Program-made: the position numbers and the translations under genes | DNA from: Burkholderia ambifaria AMMD | GTDB lineage: Bacteria; Pseudomonadota; Gammaproteobacteria; Burkholderiales; Burkholderiaceae | Reading direction: 5' to 3' | Assembly: GCF_000203915.1 (NCBI RefSeq) | Contig: NC_008391.1 | Location: 2,170,001-2,234,000, forward strand | DNA: 64,000 bases | Notes under the pieces: model-generated | The model's input: the letters and a program-made list of their open reading frames with translations, nothing else | Databases searched by the model: none | Told to the model about the DNA's origin: nothing | Shown here: positions 28,142-36,931 of the stretch, piece after piece | Numbering within the stretch: position 1 is the stretch's first letter | How the letters are laid out: each line of letters starts with the position of its first letter

Positions 28142-28576
28142 ATGACCGCGCATCCCGCTGTTTCCCTTCAGCTGACCGACACCGAGCAGCCGGCCGCCCG
28201 TGACTTCATCAGCCGCAAGCTCGGCGAATTCAATCACGCGGTGACCGGCCGCGCCGACACGACGGCGCTCGACGTCTACGTGACCGATCCCGCGACCGGC
28301 GAGGTATTGGGCGGCCTCACCGGCCGGACGTCGCTCGGCCTGTTCTTCATCGATCTCTTCTACCTGCCGGAATCGCTGCGCGGCGGCGGCTTCGGCAGCC
28401 GCCTGCTGCGCGAGGCCGAAGCGGAGGCGAAGCGGCGCGGTTGCGCGCGTGCAGTGCTTTACACGATCACCTTCCAGGCGCCGGATTTCTACCTGAAGCA
28501 CGGCTACGAGGTATTCGGCGAAGTGCCGTGCGAGCCGGAGGGCGCGGCGCGCGTGTTCATGGTCAAGACGCTTTGA
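28142..28576 (+). CDS. GNAT-family N-acetyltransferase
   Basis: This 144-aa protein has the GNAT fold: a LFFIDLFYLPESLRGGGFGS segment containing the acetyl-CoA pyrophosphate-binding R-G-G-G-F-G turn, then LLREAEAEAKRRGCAR, and a C-terminal ITFQAPDFYLKHGYEVFGEV strand-helix pair. It is cytoplasmic and stands alone between convergent or divergent neighbours. The acceptor substrate is unknown. Confidence 0.88.
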   Translation: MTAHPAVSLQLTDTEQPAARDFISRKLGEFNHAVTGRADTTALDVYVTDPATGEVLGGLTGRTSLGLFFIDLFYLPESLRGGGFGSRLLREAEAEAKRRGCARAVLYTITFQAPDFYLKHGYEVFGEVPCEPEGAARVFMVKTL

Positions 28577-28591
28577 GCGATATCGCCCGAG

Positions 28592-29488
28592 TCACCGCCC
28601 CGGCGTCGCGCGCTCGACGATCATGTCGTACAGCGCCTGCGCCGCGGGCGACAACTGCGCGGCTTTGCGCTTGACCAGCACGAGCGTGCGCGACACCGAC
28701 GGTTCGACGAGCTCGATCGTGCGGATCATCGGATACGCGTTCTTCTGGACCGCGAGCTTCGGCACCACGGCCGCGCCGAGACCTTCCGCGACAAGCCCGA
28801 GCGCGGTCGAACTGCGCTGCACCTCGTAGAACGAATGCAGCGACACGCCGCTCGTCTTCAGCGCACCGTCGAGCAGCCCGCGATTGCCGCTCACTTCGCC
28901 CGCGAAGATCAGCGGATGCGGCTGCAGCGCCGCCCAGCGGATCCGCCGCCGCTTCGCGAGCGGATGATCGTCGCGGCAGACGAGCACGTACGGATCATGC
29001 GTGAGCGGCACGCTGACAAGTTCGGGATGCTGATCGCCGGCGATGCTGATCCCGAATTCCGCTTCACGCCGCAGCACGGCTTGCAGCACCGACGCCGATG
29101 CATGATCGAGAATCTTCACGCGATCGTGCGGCCGGTGCCCGGAGAACGCGCGCAGAATGCGGGGGAGATACTGCACGCCGACGGTGGGCACGCACGCGAT
29201 CGTCACGTCGCCGCGCTGGCTCAGGCCCGTTTCGCGGATTTCGGTCAGCGCATCCGACAGTTCGTTCAGCAGGCGGCGCGCCTGCGGCAGGAAACGTCGG
29301 CCGATTTCGGTGAGGGTGGTGCGGCGCGTCGTGCGCTCGACCAGCGCGACACCGAGAAACGACTCGAGCTTGCGCAGCCGTTGCGTGATCGCCGTTTGCG
29401 TGACGTGCAGCGTGTCGGCGGCCTGCCTGAAGCTGCCGCCATCGGCGATCGCGACGAAAGCCTGGACACCAAGCGTATCGATTTTCAT
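28592..29488 (-). CDS. LysR-family transcriptional regulator
   Basis: This 298-aa protein has the LysR HTH (GSFRQAADTLHVTQTAITQR, then LRKLESFLGVALVERTTRR) and an effector domain (VTIACVPTVGVQYLPRILRAF; later GLGAAVVPKLAVQ). It ends 16 bases from the stop of the convergent GNAT gene and is divergent from tam, with 122 bases between, so tam may be a target. The effector is unknown. Confidence 0.93.
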   Translation of the reverse strand: MKIDTLGVQAFVAIADGGSFRQAADTLHVTQTAITQRLRKLESFLGVALVERTTRRTTLTEIGRRFLPQARRLLNELSDALTEIRETGLSQRGDVTIACVPTVGVQYLPRILRAFSGHRPHDRVKILDHASASVLQAVLRREAEFGISIAGDQHPELVSVPLTHDPYVLVCRDDHPLAKRRRIRWAALQPHPLIFAGEVSGNRGLLDGALKTSGVSLHSFYEVQRSSTALGLVAEGLGAAVVPKLAVQKNAYPMIRTIELVEPSVSRTLVLVKRKAAQLSPAAQALYDMIVERATPGR

Positions 29489-29610
29489 CAGAAATATGAA
29501 TCAATGGCGATATTGAATTCATTTTACTGACGAACGCCGAAATCGCAGAATGTGTTGCATCGACGGCTGTCGATATCCCGACGCCGTCCACGCCGACCAG
29601 GAGGCCTACC

Positions 29611-30399
29611 GTGACGACCCCACCCGATCAATACGCGAAACAGTACGTGCGATTCGAAGACGAACGCACGCGGCCTGTCCGCGACCTGCTGGCCGCGGTG
29701 CCCGATACGCCGATCCGTACCGCGATCGACATCGGCTGCGGGCCCGGCAATTCGACCGAGGCGCTGATCGCGCGTGCGCCCGATGCGACGGTACGCGGCA
29801 TCGACGCGTCGCCGGACATGATCGCGGCCGCGCGCGAGCGCTTGCCCGCGCTGCGTTTCGATCTGGCGGATGTTTCGACCTGGAGCGATCCGGGCGGCTA
29901 TGACCTGATCCTGTCGAACGCGGTGCTCCAGTGGGTGCCCGCGCACGACACGCTGTTTCCGTCACTCGTCGGCTGGCTCGCGCCGGGCGGCCATCTCGCG
30001 GTGCAGATGCCCGACAATCTCGACGAACCCGCGCACCGGCTGATGCGCGAAGTCGCCGCGGCCGGGCCGTGGGCGGACAAGCTGAAAGACGCCGCGCGCA
30101 CCGAGCGGTTCGATGCACGGTACTACTACGCGTTGCTGTCGCCGATGTGTTCGCGAGTCGATGTATGGCGCACGACTTACTACCATCCGCTGAGCGGCGG
30201 CGCCGATGCGGTCGTCGAATGGTTCAAGGGCAGCGCGCTGCGGCCGTTCCTCGCGGCGCTGGACGACGACAGCGAACGCGACGCGTTCATCGCGCGCTAT
30301 CGCGATGCGCTCGCGGGACCGGACGGCTATCCGGTGCTCGACGACGGCACCGTGCTGCTGCCGTTCCCGCGACTGTTCATCGTCGCGACGCGGAAGTAA
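29611..30399 (+). CDS. tam: Trans-aconitate 2-methyltransferase
   Basis: This 262-aa SAM-dependent methyltransferase matches Tam in length and in its markers: motif I TAIDIGCGPGNSTEAL, GIDASPDMIAAARERLP, LILSNAVLQWVPAHD, and GGHLAVQMPDN, followed by the family-specific middle and the C-terminal PFPRLFIVATR. Tam esterifies trans-aconitate, an inhibitor of aconitase that forms spontaneously from cis-aconitate. It is cytoplasmic. Translation begins at GTG 29611 after a GGAGG-like sequence. A LysR gene is divergent upstream. Confidence 0.9.
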   Translation: MTTPPDQYAKQYVRFEDERTRPVRDLLAAVPDTPIRTAIDIGCGPGNSTEALIARAPDATVRGIDASPDMIAAARERLPALRFDLADVSTWSDPGGYDLILSNAVLQWVPAHDTLFPSLVGWLAPGGHLAVQMPDNLDEPAHRLMREVAAAGPWADKLKDAARTERFDARYYYALLSPMCSRVDVWRTTYYHPLSGGADAVVEWFKGSALRPFLAALDDDSERDAFIARYRDALAGPDGYPVLDDGTVLLPFPRLFIVATRK

Positions 30400-30441
30400 T
30401 GCAACAGCAAGACTGGTCTCGGGGCGGCAGGTTGTAGCGCG

Positions 30442-31032
30442 TCAGGACAACGGCCGCATCGATTCCGGATCGACGGTCCGGCTCTTCGCGGTCTGCCCGT
30501 CGCGCAGATCCTTGTACCAGAACAGCGCGACTTCCCCGTCGTTCACGCCGTCGGCGTACAGGAAGCGGTCGTGGCCGCCCACGACGAAGCCCGCGCGGGC
30601 GTACGTGCAGCAGGCCGCGACGTTGTTCGCCTGCGTTTCCAGCCGCATGAAGCCGAACCCGCGGCTGCGCGCCCACGCTTCCGCGGCCGCCAGCAGGTAC
30701 TGGCCGATTCCTTGCCGCCGGCACGCGCGATCGACCGCGAGTTCCGCGATCTCGGCCATCCCGTTCCAGCTTTCGGTGATCGCGACGAATCCCGCGAGGC
30801 GCCCGCCCGCAGTCGCGCGGAACAGCGCGGTGCCGCCGCACGCCTCGCGCGCCCAGCCGGCCGGGTCGAAGCCGTAGTCCTTGCGCCGCACGGGCAGCGC
30901 GCGCAAGTCGAGCAGATCGCGGTACGGCGCGTTCAGTTCCCACGCGATCTCGAACGAGAAGTCGCATCCGTTCAGTTCGTCGGCGGGCAGATCGACCGCC
31001 TGTTCGATGCTGATGTGCTCGGCTCGGTCCAT
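30442..31032 (-). CDS. GNAT-family acetyltransferase, streptothricin-acetyltransferase-like
   Basis: This 196-aa protein has the GNAT core: GFVAITESWNGMAEIAELAV, then the CoA-binding R-R-Q-G-I-G turn (RACRRQGIGQYLLAAAEAWA), and LETQANNVAACCTYARAGFV. The layout resembles streptothricin (SatA-type) acetyltransferases that acetylate a lysine-like side chain, but the substrate is not proven. I chose the ATG at 31032 rather than the longer frame because it fits the family length. Confidence 0.82.
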   Translation of the reverse strand: MDRAEHISIEQAVDLPADELNGCDFSFEIAWELNAPYRDLLDLRALPVRRKDYGFDPAGWAREACGGTALFRATAGGRLAGFVAITESWNGMAEIAELAVDRACRRQGIGQYLLAAAEAWARSRGFGFMRLETQANNVAACCTYARAGFVVGGHDRFLYADGVNDGEVALFWYKDLRDGQTAKSRTVDPESMRPLS

Positions 31033-31568
31033 GTGTCGGTGTCCTGTCTCGAGTGGCTGCGCTCGCACAATCCTTCCCCCCGCGGCGCCGTTCAACGCCC
31101 GATTATGCGGGATATCGGCGCGGACCTCGCAGCAGTTTGGTTGTCACCATCGGATTGGGATTTGTCGACGGTGCTGCGCGTGCATGTGGAAGAGGGTAAA
31201 GAGGAATCCGAATAATCGAATGCCAATTGATGCAACCTCGAAACGGCGGCGCTGCCATCGTCGATCAACAGTGCAACGCGCGGTTCATGGCTCAGCAGAG
31301 GGCGGCCGATTCGCGCGTGTGCTGCTCGATCACGTGTTCGACGCACGGCCCGAGCAGCAGCACGTCGACGCGCTCCAGCGCCGCGACCGCATCGCGCATC
31401 GCGGCAAGATAGCGGTACCGCGAATTGCTCATACTGTCATACCGAATCCACGCCACTCGATTGCTCGTGAACCCTGTGCGTGCCGTCCCGCGCTTCGACT
31501 ATGCTGAATTGTCTGCGGGAGGATTTCCGCGCCGCAACGCGGCGAACCGGCGATGGCGGGAGGGCGTG
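31033..31568. other. Intergenic region with one small ORF candidate
   Basis: This 536-base region lies between divergent genes (GNAT on minus, NTF2-like on plus). Part of it (about 31130-31240) is less GC-rich than the surroundings. Apart from the 46-codon frame at 31292-31432 listed separately, the frames here look like chance. No repeat or terminator was seen. Confidence 0.35.
31292..31432 (-). CDS. Candidate 46-aa protein of unknown function
   Basis: The minus strand holds a 46-codon frame starting ATG at 31432 and ending TGA at 31292-31294. The peptide begins MSNSRYRYLAAMRDAVAALE and ends with VIEQHTRESAALC. The first part looks like an amphipathic helix, and codon third positions are GC-rich as in real genes of this genome. 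The ribosome-binding site is weak and no family is recognised, so it may be a chance frame. Confidence 0.35.
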   Translation of the reverse strand: MSNSRYRYLAAMRDAVAALERVDVLLLGPCVEHVIEQHTRESAALC

Positions 31569-31973
31569 ATGAGCGAGCAAAGCAATGTGCAACTGGTGCA
31601 GGACGCGTACGCGGCGTTCGGCAGGGGCGACATCGGCGGCGTCCTGCAGACGCTGTCCGAAAACATCGACTGGTTCATCCCGGGGCCGGCCGACGTCGTA
31701 CCGTTCGTCGGCAGGAGACGCGGGCCGCGGGACGTCGCGACGTTCTTCGCTGCGCTTGCGGCGACGCAGACCGCGGAACGGTTCGAGCCGCTCGAGTTCA
31801 TCGCCAGCGGCAAGCGGGTCGTCGTGCTCGGCACGCAGCGCTGGCATGTGCTGTCGACCGGGCGCACGTACGAGGACGACTGGGTGCACGTGTTCACGAT
31901 CGAAAGCGGGAAGATAGCGAAGTTTGCCGAGTACCACGATACCGCCGCCGAAGCGGCCGCACATCGTTACTGA
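31569..31973 (+). CDS. NTF2-like (SnoaL-type) protein
   Basis: This 134-aa protein has the cone-shaped NTF2/SnoaL pattern: VQLVQDAYAAFGRGDIGGVL, ENIDWFIPGPADVVPFVGR, GPRDVATFFAALAATQ, and a final DWVHVFTIESGKIAKFAEYH. Members include ketosteroid isomerases, polyketide cyclases and many of unknown use. The ATG at 31569 overlaps the end of a GAGGGCG ribosome-binding sequence region. It appears to be transcribed alone. Confidence 0.88.
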   Translation: MSEQSNVQLVQDAYAAFGRGDIGGVLQTLSENIDWFIPGPADVVPFVGRRRGPRDVATFFAALAATQTAERFEPLEFIASGKRVVVLGTQRWHVLSTGRTYEDDWVHVFTIESGKIAKFAEYHDTAAEAAAHRY

Positions 31974-32211
31974 CGGCGCCGCGCGCAGCTGGCTGCCGAG
32001 GAAACCCGGTCGTCGCCAACGGCTCGAACGGCCGCACTGGTCAATCGATCCCCCGCATCGCGTGGCGCAGTTCCTGATAGCCGCGCAGGCACGATGAAAA
32101 GCGATCGATCGATGGTAGAGGTGAATGCGGGCGCGAAGAGCTTGAAGTCACAACGTTCGCATCGACGGATCTCAACGCGCATGGCGCTGCACAACCGTGC
32201 CATCGGCGTGC

Positions 32212-33048
32212 TCAGCCGACGATCGCGCCCCATGCGGCGAGCTCGCGCTTCGTGCGCACGCCGAGCTTCGCGAACGCGCGCTTCACGTACGACTCGGCCG
32301 ACGCGACCCGCACGCCGAGGATCTCGGCGGTCTCCGGCACGGTCTTGCCGGAGATGAGATGCTTGCAGGTTTCGTATTCGCGCTTCGACAGCTTCACGCC
32401 GTCGGCCGCGATCCGCGCATCGAACTGCGCGAGCGGATGCACGTCGGGCGTCGGATGCGCGATGCGCCGCGCGGCGGTGGTCGACGCGTGCAGCTCGAGC
32501 AACGGGAACAGCACGTCGCTGATGCTGCGAAAGTGGCTCATCTCGGCGAGCGTGAACGGCGGGCGGTCGCGGCCGCGTTCGAGCGCGATCGAATGCTGCG
32601 CATAGCGGGTGCCGCGCGCGAGCACGCATTCGTGGCCGATACGCACGTCGTCGAACAGTCGCTGGCGGAACTCGCCGGGCGGGATCGCCGCGATGTCGCG
32701 CACGACGAGCATCGTGCCCGTCTTGCCGCGCAGCCCCGCGAACAGCGGATCGCTGTCGAAAAAGCGCTCGTAGTAGAGCGTCATCACGTCGGAGATTTCG
32801 GCGGTATCAGTCTCCGCGCCGATGCCGCTGCTGCCGATCCATTCGCAGCGATAGCCGGTCGGCATCGCGCCATCGACGCGCGAGCGTTCGATGTGCGCGA
32901 CGTCGAGCGGCACCACATCGTTCAGCAGTTGCGCGAGACGCGGCACGAAGTGCGGCGTGCCGACCGTCTCGATCAATTCGCCGAGCGCCTTGAACGACAC
33001 GTTGAAGCGATCGGTGTCGCGGTGGGAGGAGTTCACGTCGGGCAGCAT
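32212..33048 (-). CDS. LuxR-family transcriptional regulator
   Basis: This 278-aa protein has a C-terminal LuxR HTH (LSKREYETCKHLISGKTVPE, VASAESYVKRAFAKLGVRTK) and a long N-terminal sensory region with no receiver motifs and no clear autoinducer-binding signature. It is therefore a one-component regulator of unknown ligand. The start ATG is at 33048. A nested inverted repeat 95-145 bases upstream (33141-33192) could be its own operator. Confidence 0.85.
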   Translation of the reverse strand: MLPDVNSSHRDTDRFNVSFKALGELIETVGTPHFVPRLAQLLNDVVPLDVAHIERSRVDGAMPTGYRCEWIGSSGIGAETDTAEISDVMTLYYERFFDSDPLFAGLRGKTGTMLVVRDIAAIPPGEFRQRLFDDVRIGHECVLARGTRYAQHSIALERGRDRPPFTLAEMSHFRSISDVLFPLLELHASTTAARRIAHPTPDVHPLAQFDARIAADGVKLSKREYETCKHLISGKTVPETAEILGVRVASAESYVKRAFAKLGVRTKRELAAWGAIVG

Positions 33049-33257
33049 GCGGTTCGCCGATGAAAAGCGGGCGCGATTCTAGCGCCGGAAGCCGAAATCG
33101 TCATTCAGGGGAAATACCGGCAGGTGTCTTGTCAGCCATCCTGCCCCGGAAAACGCAGCTTGTCCCCCAACGAAGGGGGCATACCGGGGCAGTATAAATG
33201 GGTAACGACGAGCAACGTGGAATGCGACGCCGACATCGAGGATCGGCGAGATGACGC
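33049..33257. other. Upstream region of the LuxR regulator
   Basis: This stretch contains the nested inverted repeat at 33141-33192 and a TATAAAT element on the plus strand just after it. No intact gene was seen. Confidence 0.3.
33141..33192. repeat. Nested inverted repeat
   Basis: CTGCCCCGG at 33141-33149 is matched by CCGGGGCAG at 33184-33192. Inside the loop, CCCCC and GGGGG at about 33164-33178 can pair as well. A TATAAAT sequence follows immediately on the plus strand. The structure could be an operator or the remains of a terminator. Confidence 0.6.
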
Positions 33258-33532
33258 GTGACCGCGAGCGCGGACGGCATAGCGGCGGCGACGATTCCGA
33301 TCCTGTCGCGCGGGCATCTCGGCTACCTGCCCGCGCATGATGCGGAGCAAGTCGAGCAGTGCGGGCTCGTGAAGGCCGTCGGCCGCACGACGTTCAGCTT
33401 CGACGTGCCGCTGCATCTCGCGATGGATGCGCAGCGCGAGCGACAAGCCGATCGTCAACGCGTTCGGCGAGGATCTACTGCGCGCGTCCAACATCGACGC
33501 GGTCGCGCTGCCCGCGAAGCCCATGCGACGAC
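33258..33532 (+). pseudogene. Possible LysR C-terminal remnant
   Basis: On the plus strand one frame reads HLGYLPAHDAEQVEQCGLVK followed by SFDVPLHLAM, which resembles the C-terminal half of a LysR effector domain (the GxGYLPxH motif). The frame then changes near 33425, and the next frame continues with SDKPIVNAFGEDLLRA, which would suit the last LysR helix. No HTH or start is present upstream. It reads as a decayed end of a regulator gene running into the convergent MFS gene. The identification is tentative. Confidence 0.35.
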
Positions 33533-34942
33533 TCAAGCGTCGATGCGTTCGACCTTGCCGACCAGCAGCCCATACGACAGGCTGCCCGCGAGCGCCATCG
33601 CGGCGATGTAGGTGATCGCGCGCGAGAAGTCCGCGCCGTCGACGAGCAGCCCGATCACGATCGGCGTCGCGATCGCGGACAGGTTGCCGATCAGGTTGAA
33701 CACGCCGCCCGTGAGGCCGAGCAGCCGCGCGGGCGCGAGGCCCGACACGAGCGACCACGTGATCGACGCGAAGCCGTTGCCGAAGAATGCGATCGTCATG
33801 AACGCGATCACCCAGCCCGTCGACGTGACATAGTTCGCGCCGATGATGCAGGTCGAGATCAGCAGCCCCGAGATGATCGGCAGCTTGCGCGCGAAGCCCT
33901 GCGACGCGCCGCGCCGCATCAGCCAGTCCGACAGCACGCCCGAGCACAGCACGCCGACGAACGCGGCGAGAAACGGCAGCGACGCGAGAAAGCCCGACTT
34001 GATGAAATCCATCCCGCGATACTTGACGAGGTAAGTCGGGAACCACGTGAGGAAGAACCACAGCGTCGAGTTCAGCGCGAACTGGCCGAGATAGATGCCC
34101 CACAGCTTGCGCCGACCGAGCACGACGCCGAGGTCGCGCCACGTCGACGGCGCGCGTTCGGTGCGCGCGGCGACGCGGTCCTCGAGATCGACGAGGCCGC
34201 CGCCGTCGCGGATCAGCGCGATCTCGGCCGCATTGACTCCGCGAAACGCGCGCGGCTCGCGATACACCGCATACCAGATCGCGGCCCATGCGATGCCGGC
34301 GAGCCCGGTCGCGACGAACACCATGTGCCAGCCGAGATGCACTTGCAGCCACGCGAGCACCGGCGTGAGGAACGCGAGGCCGACGAACTGCCCCGACGTG
34401 TAGCCGCCGATCGCGCTGGCGCGCTCGCGGGTCGGGAACCACGTCGTGACCACGCGGTTGTTGATCGGATAGGCCGGCGCTTCGAGCGCGCCCACCGCGA
34501 GCCGCAGCACGACCAGCCCGACGAACGAGCCGGCGAAGCCGAGCAGCAGCGTCGCGGCCGACCACAGCGCGAGCGCGCCCGCATACAGCACGCGCGGCGA
34601 CACCTTGTCGACGAGCCAGCCGCCGGGGATCTGCATCAACGCATAGGTCCAGCCGAACGCGGAAAACACGAGGCCCGCGCGAACCGGGTCGATGTTCAAT
34701 TCCTTGAACAGCGCGGGCGCGGCGATCGAAAGGTTGCTGCGGTCGAGATAGTTGATCACCACCGTGACGAACAGCAGCGCAAGGATGATCAGGCGCTTGC
34801 GGCTCGGCGGCGCGGTGAAGGTGGCGGCCGCGGGCGCGGACGCGCGGGCTGCGGAATCGTGGGCGGTGTCGGGTGCGGTGTCGGCGCGCGTGTGCGGCTG
34901 CGCCGACGGGCTGGCATGCGTGCGTGACGCGGAATGGGCCAC
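33533..34942 (-). CDS. MFS anion:cation symporter (glucarate/galactonate transporter type)
   Basis: This 469-aa, 12-helix inner-membrane protein belongs to the ACS branch of the MFS. It shows VVINYLDRSNLSIAAPAL in helix 1, the signature loop GGWLVDKVSPR, LRLAVGALEAPAYPINNRVV in helix 4-5, and WFFLTWFPTYLVKYRGMDFI in the second half. Relatives carry hexarates, galactonate or phthalate into the cell with protons. Translation starts at GTG 34942 after AGGAGACGACC; no ATG occurs before the first transmembrane helix. The N-terminal 55 residues are an unusually long Ala/Pro/Ser/Thr-rich tail. No catabolic gene adjoins it. Confidence 0.9.
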   Translation of the reverse strand: MAHSASRTHASPSAQPHTRADTAPDTAHDSAARASAPAAATFTAPPSRKRLIILALLFVTVVINYLDRSNLSIAAPALFKELNIDPVRAGLVFSAFGWTYALMQIPGGWLVDKVSPRVLYAGALALWSAATLLLGFAGSFVGLVVLRLAVGALEAPAYPINNRVVTTWFPTRERASAIGGYTSGQFVGLAFLTPVLAWLQVHLGWHMVFVATGLAGIAWAAIWYAVYREPRAFRGVNAAEIALIRDGGGLVDLEDRVAARTERAPSTWRDLGVVLGRRKLWGIYLGQFALNSTLWFFLTWFPTYLVKYRGMDFIKSGFLASLPFLAAFVGVLCSGVLSDWLMRRGASQGFARKLPIISGLLISTCIIGANYVTSTGWVIAFMTIAFFGNGFASITWSLVSGLAPARLLGLTGGVFNLIGNLSAIATPIVIGLLVDGADFSRAITYIAAMALAGSLSYGLLVGKVERIDA

Positions 34943-35136
34943 GGTCGTCTCCTGTGTTCTGTGCCGGCCGACACCCGCGAGGTGGTGCGGCCGGATCCAA
35001 TGGCATTGGGCGAACGTTAGGGCCGTGGGGCGAAGCGCGTCAACATTTGGACAGGCATCCCTATTAATGGGACGTGAGGCGCTCAGTATGTGGGAAAGGG
35101 CGGTGCGCGCGGAGAACGCAGCCGCCGCATCGTGGC

Positions 35137-35997
35137 TCAGTTGCCGGTCGCTTCCTTCGCGCTGACCCAGCCCTGCGAACTGCCGCCATGCGGATTGCGA
35201 TACAGCACCTTCAGCCACTCGAAGTCGGCGCTGGCGTCGATCAGTTCGAGCGTATCGCCGGCGACGACATAGCGGCGCGTCGGCGCGTCGTTCATCGCGT
35301 CGTGCAACGGCAGGCGCGCCGGGCGCACCTTGAACGTGACCTTGCCGCCGCCGTATGCGTCGGGGCGGCGCGAGACGCGCTTGCCGTGCGCGTCATAGGT
35401 CAGCAGCATCGACGGCGGGCCCGAGTCGCCGTCGAACAGGTCGTGCAGATCGTCCGGAATCGCGTCGCTGGACTGATGGAGATACATCCTGCCGTTGCCG
35501 TCGAAGCGGTAGGCGTCGGTGTACCAGATCGGCCCGCCCCGGCACGAGCTGTACAGCGTGCGCTCGTTCGGCTTCGCCTGGACGTTGATCAGGTCGTCGC
35601 AGTTGCCGTGCGGCATGCCGGCCGCCGGCAGGTTCAGCGGCTCGAACCGCTGATGCGCGGCGTCGTACAGGAAGATGCCGTAGTGCTCGTCGACCATCCC
35701 GAGCAGTGCATACGCGGCGAGATCGCGGTGGCCGTCGAAGTTGTAGTCGTCGGACGCGAGCCGGTAGTGGCCTTCCTCGTCGGAGACGCCGACGTCGAGC
35801 ACCTGCGTTTTGCCGCTCGGCAGGAAGCGGATCGTGATGCGCGCGCCTTCGGCGTGTTCGACACGGGCCGTGACGGCGTCGTCGACCTTGAACGTGAGCA
35901 GCGGTTTGGCCGCGTGTGCAGCGGCAGCCGACGCGCAGCACGCGATCAGCAGCGCGCAGCGGCGGAGCAGCGGTTGGATTCGCGGAGTGCGTGTCAT
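35137..35997 (-). CDS. Exported XAC2610-like protein with SH3-like C terminus
   Basis: This 286-aa protein has a signal peptide (CALLIACCASAAAAHAA). The middle has a VCBS/FG-GAP-like calcium motif (DDYNFDGHRDLAAYA), then IFLYDAAHQRFEPL. The end (YVVAGDTLELIDASADFEWL to SQGWVSAKEATGN) looks like an SH3-like fold. The whole pattern resembles XAC2610-related proteins. In Xanthomonas, XAC2610 is a periplasmic immunity protein against a cell-wall-degrading type IV effector. An immunity role here is inference. The next gene downstream in transcription is the MFS symporter. The gene upstream resembles an immunity protein as well. Confidence 0.65.
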   Translation of the reverse strand: MTRTPRIQPLLRRCALLIACCASAAAAHAAKPLLTFKVDDAVTARVEHAEGARITIRFLPSGKTQVLDVGVSDEEGHYRLASDDYNFDGHRDLAAYALLGMVDEHYGIFLYDAAHQRFEPLNLPAAGMPHGNCDDLINVQAKPNERTLYSSCRGGPIWYTDAYRFDGNGRMYLHQSSDAIPDDLHDLFDGDSGPPSMLLTYDAHGKRVSRRPDAYGGGKVTFKVRPARLPLHDAMNDAPTRRYVVAGDTLELIDASADFEWLKVLYRNPHGGSSQGWVSAKEATGN

Positions 35998-36045
35998 GAG
36001 CGGAGTTCGAACGCGTGGGCGGGATGGTGTGTCGAGCCGGCCAGC

Positions 36046-36414
36046 TTACGCGCTTGCGCTGTCGTCGCGATACCCGCTCTTGCCGTCGAAGATTTCCTTC
36101 AGCGCGGCGCGCAGCGCGACGGGATCATGCTCGCCGGGCGCGAGATGAATCACGTAATGCGTATGGCCGTCGAGCCGCGCGGCGGTGCGCTCATCGAGCT
36201 CGACTTCGATCGTGTCGCCCGTCAGACGAACCGACAGATCATTCACGTGCGCGGTGAGCTGGTCGCGCACCATCACCTCGATCGTCGTTTCCTCCGGAAA
36301 GTGCAGCAGCGAGAAGCAATAGTTTTGCTCCGCATCGTGGCAATAGATGTTCGCGCAGCTTTCGTCGTCGTCGACGTCGGACGTGGCCGCGCCGACGGTG
36401 GCGTGTAGTTCCAT
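36046..36414 (-). CDS. Imm10-like small protein
   Basis: This 122-aa cytoplasmic protein starts MELHATVGAATSDVDDDE. Its second half (VRLTGDTIEVELDERTAARL, then ALRAALKEIFDGKSGY) resembles the Imm10 family of immunity proteins in polymorphic toxin systems. No toxin gene is next to it. It lies 20 bases after the HxlR gene on the same strand and could be co-transcribed with it. I chose the ATG at 36414; the longer upstream frame overlaps the HxlR gene. The family call is by eye. Confidence 0.55.
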   Translation of the reverse strand: MELHATVGAATSDVDDDESCANIYCHDAEQNYCFSLLHFPEETTIEVMVRDQLTAHVNDLSVRLTGDTIEVELDERTAARLDGHTHYVIHLAPGEHDPVALRAALKEIFDGKSGYRDDSASA

Positions 36415-36434
36415 GATGTTTCTCTGATGTTGAG

Positions 36435-36791
36435 TCAATTGTGCAAGGCCGCTTGCGTCGCGACGCCGCAGCGCGCATCGCGCGCCTTCAGCCACAACCC
36501 GAATTCGCGCATGACCTCGACGACGGGCCGTAGCCGGTCGCCGTCCGCGGTCAGATCGTACTCGACGCGCACCGGCACTTCCGGATACACGGTGCGCCGC
36601 ACGAAGCCGGCGTCCTCGAGCGCGCGCAGATCGAGCGTCAGCATCCGTTGCGAGATACCGGGCATGTCGCGGCGCAGGTCGCTGAAGCGCCTGGGCCCGT
36701 CGAGCAGATACGACACGATCAGCAGTCGCCAGCGGCCGCCGAGCATGCGCATCGCCTCTTCCACGGAACATCCTGTCGCACTCGTTTTCAT
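36435..36791 (-). CDS. HxlR-family transcriptional regulator
   Basis: This 118-aa winged-helix protein has the HxlR pattern: CSVEEAMRMLGGRWRLLIVS, then RRFSDLRRDMPGISQRMLT, LRALEDAGFVRRTVYPEVPV and VEYDLTADGDRLRPV. The Cys in TGCSVEE is at the position of the redox-sensing Cys found in many HxlR proteins. It is divergent from gstA with 140 bases between, so it is a good candidate for its regulator, perhaps in response to electrophiles. I chose the ATG at 36791 on family length. Confidence 0.9.
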   Translation of the reverse strand: MKTSATGCSVEEAMRMLGGRWRLLIVSYLLDGPRRFSDLRRDMPGISQRMLTLDLRALEDAGFVRRTVYPEVPVRVEYDLTADGDRLRPVVEVMREFGLWLKARDARCGVATQAALHN

Positions 36792-36931
36792 GCTGCTGGC
36801 CCTGATAGGTAACGTTTTTGTGACTACGGCACAAACGACTGCCGTCTTTCGCGCGTCGCGCAGATGCGAGATATTAGCGCCCACGTCGCGACGAATCGAT
36901 AGTTCAACCACCAACTAACCCAGGAAAGCAA

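Noticed and set aside
35058..35072. TCCC-TATTAAT-GGGA upstream of the MFS symporter as an operator
   Set aside because: The arms are only four bases and the centre is not symmetric around the same axis, so it is not distinguishable from chance.
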